Notes under the pieces: model-generated
What the model was told of the DNA's origin: nothing
Database searches by the model: none
The model's input: only the letters and a program-made list of their open reading frames with translations
Origin: Clostridia bacterium
Lineage (GTDB): Bacteria; Bacillota; Clostridia; Saccharofermentanales; UBA5734
Length of the DNA stretch: 5,967 bases
NCBI GenBank assembly: GCA_018056585.1
Contig: JAGPFK010000108.1
Span: 1 to 5,967 of the forward strand
Direction: 5' to 3'
In this document: positions 1 through 5,967 of the stretch, piece after piece
Layout of the letters: each line of letters starts with the position of its first letter
Position numbering within the stretch: position 1 is the stretch's first letter
Translations under genes and position numbers: made by a program

Positions 1-1330
1 AAATAGTCGATTTAAGACCCAAAACCTGCTTAAGCATATCCTGCACAGCAGATAGAACCGTCACACTTGACTCAGATTCATAGCACAACAAAACAAGTTC
101 CGGGATGTCCTCAGCAGTTTTTCCCAGTTCCTCCAGAGCTTTTTCCAGAAAGGCTCTGGCCTGCTCGGGATCAGCCTTGGTCGGCCAGGCCCTGTAGGGA
201 TATTCTTCGTTAAAAGCTTTTTCATACCCTAATTCTGACGGGGCGGTCAGGCGGTAAGCCGGCTCATCCGTTGTGAGGACTGAGGCACATAAATTTTCAC
301 GATCAATCGCTAAATTAAGTGCTTTTCTGAAATTCACATTGCTCATAAAAGGTGTCATTGCTTCGCTTGAACCTTGATGATTCAGATTCAGGCATCGATA
401 AGACGTGGTGATGGACTTGTACGTGTAGCCTGCGTCAACCAAGGAATTGATCTGATTCATGCTGGTGAAGCTGGCCATGTCTAAATCGCCCGTTAAAAGC
501 ATATCCACAGCGGTATCACTTGCAGATGCGCCGATTAAAAAAGTGATTTCATCCATATGAATGTTGTCTGCGTCCCAGTAATTTTCGTTTTTAACAACCG
601 TCACTTTTGAATCGGTTGCCCATTCACTGAGAATGAATGGTCCGTTGCACAAGAGTTTATCTGCGGCCGATCCATATTCAATTCCCAAAGAGGTGGCCAG
701 TTCCGCCTTGATTGGCGTATAGGAAAAATTTGTAAATTCAGTCTCGAACATCGGGATGCTGTAAGTCAGCTTTAAGGTTTTCTCATCGACAACCACAACG
801 CCAACATCTTCCTTTTTTGCTTCGCCGTTGTAATAATCATTGGCATTTTCTAGGTATAACAAGCTGGAGGCGTTGCCATGGCCCGCCTCCGGGTCGATGG
901 TTCGCATGATGGAAAAATAGAAATCATTTGCCGTAATCGGCGTTCCATCGCTGAAAGTGCTGTCACGCAGGACAAACGTCCATTCCTTTCTGTCATCGCT
1001 GTGCTGCCAGGATACTGCGGCACCCGGTTCCACTTTGCCTTCGATATCGCGCAGTAAAGGTTCATAAATTGTAAAACCAACTTCATAGGCTGAATCAAGG
1101 TTTATTTCAGCCGGATCCAGGGAATTAGGATCGTATGCAATGCCAATTTTAATCGACTTCATTTGTTTTTCTGTTGAACCGGTCGTTTCTGTCTCAGCCG
1201 ATGACCCCGCCGTCGTTCCGCCAGATGTTGTGGCAACAGAAGACGTTTGCTTGGGACCACAAGCCGTACAAATAATAAACACCAGAGATATGGCTAACAA
1301 AAGTGACAAGTATCGCTTTATCGTTCTCAT
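1..1330 (-). CDS. ABC transporter solute-binding lipoprotein, family 5 (oligopeptide/dipeptide type), 3' end cut by window
   Basis: The frame is open from the ATG at 1330 to the left edge, giving 443 residues with no stop; family members usually run about 500-600, so roughly the last 100-150 are missing. A lipoprotein signal is visible: basic n-region (MRTIKR), hydrophobic core at 8-20, then CTAC-G with Cys24 as the predicted lipidated residue. A Ser/Thr/Gly/Ala-rich linker covers about 28-54. The SBP_bac_5 fold follows, with family hallmarks: YEPLLRD (89-95), WTFVLRD and FSDGTPITANDF (117-137), CNGPFILSEW (228-237), VKNENYWD (246-253) and NVNFRKALNLAIDRENL (331-347). Family members sit on the outer face of the membrane and pass peptides, or in some cases oligosaccharides, to a two-permease, two-ATPase transporter; those genes would be expected to the left. 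The ligand cannot be assigned. The start is well supported by GGAGGGG five bases upstream. A gap of 119 bases and its own likely promoter suggest it starts a new transcription unit. Confidence 0.93.
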   Translation of the reverse strand, partial: MRTIKRYLSLLLAISLVFIICTACGPKQTSSVATTSGGTTAGSSAETETTGSTEKQMKSIKIGIAYDPNSLDPAEINLDSAYEVGFTIYEPLLRDIEGKVEPGAAVSWQHSDDRKEWTFVLRDSTFSDGTPITANDFYFSIMRTIDPEAGHGNASSLLYLENANDYYNGEAKKEDVGVVVVDEKTLKLTYSIPMFETEFTNFSYTPIKAELATSLGIEYGSAADKLLCNGPFILSEWATDSKVTVVKNENYWDADNIHMDEITFLIGASASDTAVDMLLTGDLDMASFTSMNQINSLVDAGYTYKSITTSYRCLNLNHQGSSEAMTPFMSNVNFRKALNLAIDRENLCASVLTTDEPAYRLTAPSELGYEKAFNEEYPYRAWPTKADPEQARAFLEKALEELGKTAEDIPELVLLCYESESSVTVLSAVQDMLKQVLGLKSTI

Positions 1331-1335
1331 CAAAA

Positions 1336-1342
1336 CCCCTCC
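1336..1342 (-). promoter_or_regulatory. Strong Shine-Dalgarno site of the solute-binding protein gene
   Basis: On the minus strand the sequence GGAGGGG ends five bases before the ATG at 1330. This is close to the ideal anti-SD match and spacing for Bacillota. It fixes the start codon and predicts high translation, as expected for an abundant surface binding protein. Confidence 0.85.
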
Positions 1343-1365
1343 AATTTATCTCTTTAACATGCAAA

Positions 1366-1393
1366 AGTATACCCAGAATAGTAGCATAAATAA
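1366..1393 (-). promoter_or_regulatory. Candidate sigma-A promoter of the solute-binding protein gene
   Basis: On the minus strand a TATACT hexamer (1371-1366) differs from the -10 consensus at one position. Sixteen bases upstream lies TTATTT (1393-1388), a poor -35 match. Transcription would start near 1359, giving a leader of about 30 bases that includes the Shine-Dalgarno site. The -10 element is convincing and the -35 is not, so the call rests on position and the -10 alone. The surrounding A/T-rich gap (1331-1449) holds no other clear element. Confidence 0.35.
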
Positions 1394-1449
1394 GGCAACT
1401 AAGCAATGGAAAATCGGTGTTGAATCAGGCGATGCCTGGAGGAAGCGGC

Positions 1450-2895
1450 TCAGAGGACATGAGGCTGTCCGTTGCGGCGCCGTTTCTTCAGGTCGTGACG
1501 AATCATGGCAATGAGACAAAAAAGGCCGGCCAGTAAGACGAGGACGATGGCCACAATAAAAAGATAATGAAAAGAAGATTGTTCCGTTTTTGAATTGTCT
1601 ATCGTTTCAGACTCGTTTTTTGTTTGGATGACAGACTCTGTTTGTCCCTCACTGACCGGACGATCAATCAAAATGATGCGAAACACCCCAATCTGTCGTT
1701 TGCCGCCGTCAGTGCAGCGGCGATAGACAGGAGATTCAAGTGTCTGCCTTTTTAATCCACTTTGGATAACCAGCTGTTCCGGATCAATCTGTATCTCATA
1801 GCTTTTTCCGGCTTGATCGGCGGGTAAAATAATGTAGTCGTCTATCTGCATGTTTGTTTCATCAATAAAAAGAGAAAGTCCCATTTCTTTCATTTGATTT
1901 TCAACCTGTTTTTGCGCTTGCGCCTGGGCCATCGCGCATTTTTCAGGGTCATTTTGCTCGACTGCATACTGATTGAATCCATATTCAAATAAATCAATGA
2001 GATTTTCGTATCGAACCGGCGAGTTGGATGCGCCTAAAATCACAGCAACGAGTGTTCTGTCATTTTTTCTGGCGCCTGCCGCGATGGTGTAGAGAGACAG
2101 ATCCGTATAACCTGTTTTGCCTCCGATATAAGGGTCATAGGCGTATTCTGATTTTGAAATAAATCGGTTGCCATTGGGCATACCGCGGGATTCGGCACAG
2201 AGATTGGTCGGTCCCATCATATAATTCTTTTCGCAGGAGATCTCACAAAATTCTTTGTGTTGAAGCGCCTCTTTCATGATCAGGGCCATGTCATGCGCCG
2301 TGGTCACATGGGCCTCATCGGCATACCCATAAGGATTGGTAAAATGTGTATGAGTACAGCCCAGCTCTCTCGCTCTTTTGTTCATCATCGCCGCAAAGGT
2401 GTCAGAAGACCCCCCCAAGGTAATCCCTATGGCCATAGCCGCATCATTGGCCGAGATGAGAAGGCAGGCATGCAAAGCTTCGTCAACGGTGATAACCTCT
2501 CCTTCCATCAGCCCAAGGCGGGTATAATCATTCGGAATGGTCTCAAACATATCGCGCGTAATGGTGATTGTATCCGTTGGCTTTAGATTTTCCAGTGCCA
2601 GAAGAACCGTCATGACCTTGGTGATGCTGGCAGGCGCTAATGGCTGATCCAGGTTTTCCCCGAGTAAAAAAGTGTCGGACAGAACGTCATAAAGAGCATA
2701 CGCTTTGCAATCCACATCGGGAGGCGGCGCATTGGTTGGCCCCATAACGAACGTCTCAGGAACCTGAACGGCTTCAGTCGGATTGGTTTCTGACTCAGCC
2801 CAAACAGTCCCGTTGGGAAAAAAAGAAAAAAGCAGCAGGCAAATCAGAAATAGAATTGAATTATAATTTTGTGATAATTTACGAACCTTTCCCAT
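1450..2895 (-). CDS. Serine-type D-Ala-D-Ala carboxypeptidase (peptidase S11, low-molecular-weight PBP), membrane anchored
   Basis: This enzyme removes the terminal D-Ala from peptidoglycan pentapeptides outside the membrane, limiting cross-linking. All three penicillin-binding motifs are present (numbering from the ATG at 2895, 481 residues): SITK at 90-93 (nucleophile Ser90, Lys93), SAN at 148-150 and KTG at 260-262 in GGKTGYT. A signal peptide covers about 1-33, with a basic start (MGKVRK), hydrophobic core SILFLICLLLFSFF and a likely cut after VWA. A divergent PBP5-type C-terminal region follows the catalytic domain (about 315-415). Near the end comes a hydrophobic helix (about 443-465) and a basic tail (RHDLKKRRR), so the anchor is a true transmembrane segment. 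The frame opens further upstream, with ATGs at 2958 (502 residues) and 2907. I chose 2895 because it gives a normal signal peptide and has AGAGG upstream, although 12 bases away; the 2958 ATG has no good ribosome site. It resembles DacF/DacB-type proteins, but the paralogue cannot be named. Confidence 0.93.
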   Translation of the reverse strand: MGKVRKLSQNYNSILFLICLLLFSFFPNGTVWAESETNPTEAVQVPETFVMGPTNAPPPDVDCKAYALYDVLSDTFLLGENLDQPLAPASITKVMTVLLALENLKPTDTITITRDMFETIPNDYTRLGLMEGEVITVDEALHACLLISANDAAMAIGITLGGSSDTFAAMMNKRARELGCTHTHFTNPYGYADEAHVTTAHDMALIMKEALQHKEFCEISCEKNYMMGPTNLCAESRGMPNGNRFISKSEYAYDPYIGGKTGYTDLSLYTIAAGARKNDRTLVAVILGASNSPVRYENLIDLFEYGFNQYAVEQNDPEKCAMAQAQAQKQVENQMKEMGLSLFIDETNMQIDDYIILPADQAGKSYEIQIDPEQLVIQSGLKRQTLESPVYRRCTDGGKRQIGVFRIILIDRPVSEGQTESVIQTKNESETIDNSKTEQSSFHYLFIVAIVLVLLAGLFCLIAMIRHDLKKRRRNGQPHVL

Positions 2896-2907
2896 TTGAT
2901 GAACCAT

Positions 2908-2912
2908 CCTCT
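2908..2912 (-). promoter_or_regulatory. Possible Shine-Dalgarno site bearing on the carboxypeptidase start
   Basis: AGAGG on the minus strand lies 12 bases upstream of the ATG at 2895 and directly abuts the ATG at 2907, which it therefore cannot serve. The spacing to 2895 is longer than ideal. The only competing signal is a weak GTGAT four bases before the ATG at 2958, so the start remains open between 2895 and 2958. Confidence 0.4.
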
Positions 2913-2991
2913 GAGTGCATTTTGAATGAAAGTCCGCCTCTGAATTCGTTTTTGTCATTTTATCACAATCAGCTCTGATGAAAAAGAAGAT

Positions 2992-3879
2992 TCAAACATC
3001 TTCTGACTTAAAAAACAAGTGGTCAAAGAAAGTTTTCGCAAACCATTTATGTGCCTCGCAGTGATAATGGACACCATCATCCTGGAATATCCCCTTATTT
3101 TGCAAACGCTCGTCATATAGCTCGGATTTTGACAGATCGATCCATTGATAATGAGCCGCGTCTTTCGTAAAATCGTTCAGAATATCCGTCATGACTTTCA
3201 ATCCTTCCGGATTCTGATAAACCTCACTCAAAGGTCTATACAAATAAATGACGAAATCCTGGCCGGCCGCTTCCCTGAAGCCTCGGAAAAGCTGTGTCAA
3301 ATTTTCCCCGGCTTGCCGGATGGCGTCACCGCCTGTGTCGACCTCCGTTTCCCATTGATTCCAATGGAGGCCGATCACTTTAGGCACCTTCCCGGCGCAC
3401 CTCAGATTCCAGACGGCTTTTTCGAGGATCTGTACCGTCAATGGATAAAGCGAGATATCCACTTCAAACAGATGACCTGGCTTCAGAATGGGTTCACGGT
3501 CCTTGTACCACATGTTCCCGAACTTTTCGCTGGATGCAATGCCCTGTCCGCCGACAGAAATCTGGATCACATAAAGATCCGGCAAGCCCAGCTCATTTCC
3601 CTCATCTATATGCCGTTGCCATAGCCTTGCAAATTCGGTCGCGAGACAGCACGTGTGATCTTGTGTTTCACCCAGATTCATACCGAAAGAAGTGAACCCG
3701 CTCCAGGTTACATCAGGCAGGTCAAAGGCCTGGTTCTTTTCCCTTGACAATCCATAAACATTCTTGAGAGGCTGTAGGATTCTCTGATCGGCCGGCAACC
3801 TTGTCTTGTGACCGTGTGCATTGGACTGCCCCAGGACAATCAGAAGCGGCGCATCCGTTTTCTGATTCAGTTTAAACAT
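2992..3879 (-). CDS. SGNH/GDSL hydrolase, sialate O-acetylesterase (SASA)-like, probable carbohydrate esterase
   Basis: The 295-residue protein has the block structure of the SASA/CE6-like branch of SGNH esterases. Block I is LGQSNAHG at 16-23, with Ser19 as the expected nucleophile. SVGGQG at 108-113 fits the glycine of block II. HWNQWETEVD at 172-181 lies where family members have W-x-Q-G-E-x-D. DDGVH at 267-271 supplies Asp268 and His271 of the catalytic triad. Such enzymes remove O-acetyl groups from sugars (sialic acid, xylan or other glycans); the true substrate is unknown. There is no signal peptide or membrane segment, so it probably works in the cytoplasm on imported oligosaccharides. 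The frame extends to a TTG at 3906, but I chose the ATG at 3879 because AAGGGAAGGA lies eight bases upstream and because the chain then begins just before the first strand (PLLIVLGQSN). It lies downstream of a GH2 gene but beyond a strong terminator. The carboxypeptidase gene follows closely, so the two may be co-transcribed. Confidence 0.85.
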   Translation of the reverse strand: MFKLNQKTDAPLLIVLGQSNAHGHKTRLPADQRILQPLKNVYGLSREKNQAFDLPDVTWSGFTSFGMNLGETQDHTCCLATEFARLWQRHIDEGNELGLPDLYVIQISVGGQGIASSEKFGNMWYKDREPILKPGHLFEVDISLYPLTVQILEKAVWNLRCAGKVPKVIGLHWNQWETEVDTGGDAIRQAGENLTQLFRGFREAAGQDFVIYLYRPLSEVYQNPEGLKVMTDILNDFTKDAAHYQWIDLSKSELYDERLQNKGIFQDDGVHYHCEAHKWFAKTFFDHLFFKSEDV

Positions 3880-3887
3880 CCAAAATA

Positions 3888-3897
3888 TCCTTCCCTT
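3888..3897 (-). promoter_or_regulatory. Shine-Dalgarno site that decides the esterase start
   Basis: The minus strand reads AAGGGAAGGA, ending eight bases before the ATG at 3879. This purine-rich site lies inside the extended frame that begins at the TTG at 3906, and so favours the internal ATG as the true start. Confidence 0.7.
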
Positions 3898-3939
3898 TCT
3901 TATCAATCATCATGGTACCACAAAATGCCGCCCGTGGAT

Positions 3940-3980
3940 AAAAAAATGGCGGGTCAAACCCATCCGGTTTTTCCCGCCAT
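3940..3980 (-). terminator. Strong rho-independent terminator after the GH2 gene
   Basis: On the minus strand an 8-bp outer stem (ATGGCGGG / CCCGCCAT, 3980-3973 with 3953-3946) continues, past a 2+2 mismatch, into a 5-bp inner stem (AAACC / GGTTT) closing a five-base loop (3965-3961). A run of T follows at once (3946-3940, the first T being part of the stem). The hairpin begins 22 bases after the GH2 stop codon. This is a textbook intrinsic terminator and should end most transcripts of the GH2 gene before the esterase. No strong promoter is visible in the rest of this 123-base gap. Confidence 0.9.
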
Positions 3981-4002
3981 CCGTGATGAATGGTGATCCT
4001 GT

Positions 4003-5967
4003 TCAACTGCTGATGATGAAAAAAACAGCAGGTTCGAGACCTTCGGCTGTTGCTCTGATCCTGATGAGGCCCTTTTCTTCTGTCGAACCGATGTAAGCAA
4101 GCAGCCGGCCCCGATGTGCCCGCCTTACCGGACTCTGACAAGGGGTGGGATCTGAAAGGTCGCCATTTTCAAGGCTCAGCAAGCGGCCCGGCCCTTCTAT
4201 GTCAATTTTTACCTTATCCTGTGCGCCACAAACACGCCGGCCCTCTCCATCAACACATTCTATGACTAAATGAAGAAGATCTTGTCCGTCTGCCCGGATG
4301 GTTTCTTGATCGGGGGTTCCTTTGATTGCGACGGCCGGACCCGTTGTAACGAGGACATCCTCCGCCCGCCTTTTATCAGAGCCAATGGCTTCGGCCTTCA
4401 GTTCGCCGGGACTGAATGGAACCTGAAACGTAAACCAACCTTCCTGTCCGGAGCGACTCTGCCGGCCGATCAAACAGCCATTCTGCCAGAGTCTGACTTC
4501 ATCGAGATTGGTCAGACAAAAAACGGTTACCGGCTTTTTGCCTGTAAAATTCCAGGCCCGGGTCAAATGATGATTCAAGATGTTGGCATTCGCTTTTTCA
4601 TCGGGTTCGCAATGCGCTGCAAAGAGGCGGACCATGGGTTCATCTGACCAAAGGCTTTGCCATAAATAATAGGAGGGCTTGCAAAACCCAGCCACATCAA
4701 GCAAACCGGATTCCGAGCCATGACTTGGCCAACCCTGGGTTTCCCCGAAAAAATCAATCCCGGTCCAAAGGAACAGACCTGCTATAAAGTCCCTGTTTTG
4801 AACAGCCCGCCAGTTTTCGATGTGTTTTGCATTTTCTGAACCCAATATGATTCGATTCGGATAGGCCTCATGATCCCGATCATAACATTCTTCTTTGTAA
4901 TTATAACCGACGACGTCAAGAACATCCGCAAACCCAGTCAGATTCGACAGTTCCGGCGCAGCCAGGGCGGCCGTCACAGGCCGTGTCGGATCACAATGAT
5001 GAACAATATGCGAAAGCTTTTCCGCCACTGTTTTGATCCGGCTGGCATTGGGTTTGCTGTCATCATAAATCAGTTCCTGTTCCGGCTTGTTCTGATCGTT
5101 GTTGCCACGCAGTGTATTAAAAGCCGGATGGACATAGGGATCGTTCGGATAATCAATTTCATTGCCTATGCTGAAGAGGATAACGCTAGGATGATTTCGA
5201 TCCCTCAAAATCATTGACCTTAAGTCTTCTTCATGCCATTGTGGGAACTCCTCGGCATATCCTTCGAGATTCGGCGGGTAAACATTATGGCCATAAACCC
5301 ATTTATTTTTAATTCCTTCCCATTCGTCAAAGGCCTCATCAATGACAAGAAATCCCATTTGATCACACAAATCATAGAGCTCCGGCAGGTGTGGATTATG
5401 ACACATGCGTATCGCGTTGCATCCGGCTTCTTTAAGGATTCGCAACCGGCGCTGCCAAACAGAAGGAGGAACAGCCGCGCCAAGACTGCCGGCATCATGA
5501 TGAATGCAGACACCTTTCAACTTGGTTTGTTGGCCGTTCAGAAAAAAGCCATGGTTACAGTCAAAGCGGATGGAGCGAATGCCAAAAATCGTTTCTACTT
5601 CATCGGTTATGCCCTGATCCGTCTCAAGAGTCGTGACACACCGGTAAAGGAACGGCTGCTCCAAAGACCAGCGGAGAGGCTCCGCGATGATGACTGTCTG
5701 GTTAACCGGATCAAGCTGAGCGCCTGACACCTCTTTGATTGTGTCTGCCGCCATTTCTCCTTCCGGAGCAAAAATCTGATGACGAATCACGATGGGCCCG
5801 TGGTCGTTCGTCAGATCGCAAAGCTGCGTCTCGATATGAACAAGCGTCTTTTGATCTTCTTCTTTTGTATGGATGAACACCCCATCAACCGCGATGGCCG
5901 GTCTGCCGGTCTGAGTCAGCGTCACTTTCCGGTAGATGCCGGACCCGGTAAACCAACGGGAGTCAGC
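4003..5967 (-). CDS. Glycoside hydrolase family 2 (beta-galactosidase-like), 5' end cut by window
   Basis: The frame is open to the right edge, giving the last 654 residues; an N-terminal part of perhaps 100-170 residues is missing. The first visible residues, SRWFTGSGIYRK, are the closing motif of the GH2 sugar-binding jelly-roll domain, so the GTG at 5925 is internal and not the start. Domains in fragment numbering: immunoglobulin-like linker about 32-135; TIM barrel about 136-444, with GFFLNG, GVCIHHD, NAIRMCHNPH and VIDEAFDEW; SIGNE with Glu270 as acid/base; LGSEN with Glu378 as probable nucleophile; and FLWTGIDFFGE and GWPSHGSESGLLD, which shape the sugar pocket. A DUF4982-like domain (about 454-530, with TNLDEVRLWQNG) and a GH2 C5-like domain (about 550-650, with ADGQDL and ENGD) follow. 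Members cleave non-reducing beta-galactosides; some act on beta-glucuronides or other sugars, so the specificity is inferred. Location is unknown because any signal peptide is off the window. Confidence 0.94.
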   Translation of the reverse strand, partial: ADSRWFTGSGIYRKVTLTQTGRPAIAVDGVFIHTKEEDQKTLVHIETQLCDLTNDHGPIVIRHQIFAPEGEMAADTIKEVSGAQLDPVNQTVIIAEPLRWSLEQPFLYRCVTTLETDQGITDEVETIFGIRSIRFDCNHGFFLNGQQTKLKGVCIHHDAGSLGAAVPPSVWQRRLRILKEAGCNAIRMCHNPHLPELYDLCDQMGFLVIDEAFDEWEGIKNKWVYGHNVYPPNLEGYAEEFPQWHEEDLRSMILRDRNHPSVILFSIGNEIDYPNDPYVHPAFNTLRGNNDQNKPEQELIYDDSKPNASRIKTVAEKLSHIVHHCDPTRPVTAALAAPELSNLTGFADVLDVVGYNYKEECYDRDHEAYPNRIILGSENAKHIENWRAVQNRDFIAGLFLWTGIDFFGETQGWPSHGSESGLLDVAGFCKPSYYLWQSLWSDEPMVRLFAAHCEPDEKANANILNHHLTRAWNFTGKKPVTVFCLTNLDEVRLWQNGCLIGRQSRSGQEGWFTFQVPFSPGELKAEAIGSDKRRAEDVLVTTGPAVAIKGTPDQETIRADGQDLLHLVIECVDGEGRRVCGAQDKVKIDIEGPGRLLSLENGDLSDPTPCQSPVRRAHRGRLLAYIGSTEEKGLIRIRATAEGLEPAVFFIISS

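Noticed and set aside
850..1098. Minus-strand open frame of 82 codons
   Set aside because: It is a shadow inside the solute-binding protein gene in another frame on the same strand.
1426..1438. CAGGC-GAT-GCCTG inverted repeat 12 bases after the carboxypeptidase stop
   Set aside because: The stem is only 5 bp and no T tract follows on the minus strand, so it does not meet the standard for an intrinsic terminator.
1140..1514. Plus-strand open frame of 124 codons across the gap between the carboxypeptidase and the solute-binding protein
   Set aside because: It is antisense to the signal peptide region of the lipoprotein, to its promoter region and to the carboxypeptidase tail; no domain is seen.
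3145..3624. Plus-strand open frame of 159 codons
   Set aside because: It lies wholly antisense to the esterase gene, whose catalytic motifs are intact; the plus-strand product shows no recognisable domain.
3880..4002. Riboswitch or structured leader ahead of the esterase
   Set aside because: The only strong structure is the terminator belonging to the GH2 gene; the remaining 60 bases are too short and show no known aptamer features.
3872..4141. Minus-strand open frame of 89 codons bridging the GH2 end and the esterase start
   Set aside because: It runs through the strong terminator, overlaps both real genes in other frames, and has low-complexity His/Arg/Pro-rich content with no clear ribosome site.
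5233..5727. Plus-strand open frame of 164 codons
   Set aside because: It is antisense to the conserved GH2 barrel and Ig-like domain and has no recognisable motif; it is explained by codon structure on the opposite strand.
1..5967. CRISPR, toxin-antitoxin, transposase, phage or defence genes
   Set aside because: No direct-repeat arrays, terminal inverted repeats or characteristic protein motifs were found on either strand; the four genes occupy nearly all of the window.

Overview
The window is a stretch of bacterial chromosome in which all four supported genes lie on the minus strand. It looks like an anaerobic Bacillota (Clostridia-type) genome. The reasons are strong GGAGG/AAGGA-type ribosome binding sites, a lipoprotein-type ABC solute-binding protein with a Ser/Thr-rich linker, a Bacillota-style membrane-anchored S11 D,D-carboxypeptidase, and a GH2 enzyme with the C-terminal domains common in gut and plant-polymer-degrading bacteria. 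The taxon is an inference; no rRNA or other marker gene is present.

Reading in the direction of transcription (right to left): 5967-4003 is the 3' part of a glycoside hydrolase family 2 (beta-galactosidase-like) gene whose start lies beyond the right edge. A strong intrinsic terminator follows at 3980-3940. Next, 3879-2992 encodes a cytoplasmic SGNH/sialate O-acetylesterase-like hydrolase. A short gap leads to 2895-1450, a secreted, membrane-anchored serine D-Ala-D-Ala carboxypeptidase (peptidase S11). After a 119-base gap with a plausible promoter and a very good ribosome binding site, 1330-1 encodes the N-terminal 443 residues of a family 5 (oligopeptide/dipeptide type) solute-binding lipoprotein. 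Its C-terminus lies beyond the left edge.

Functionally, the GH2 enzyme and the esterase could cooperate on acetylated plant or host oligosaccharides: the esterase removes O-acetyl groups and the GH2 enzyme cleaves glycosidic bonds. The solute-binding protein would begin an ABC uptake operon that continues to the left; its ligand (peptide or oligosaccharide) cannot be told from sequence. The carboxypeptidase trims peptidoglycan stem peptides and is probably a neighbour by position rather than by pathway. No mobile element, CRISPR array, RNA gene, riboswitch or defence system is visible. No non-coding stretch exceeds 300 bases, and no new system is evident. The main points of interest are an unusual block III motif in the esterase, an elaborate terminator that splits the two carbohydrate genes, start-site corrections for the esterase and carboxypeptidase, and two genes cut by the window edges.
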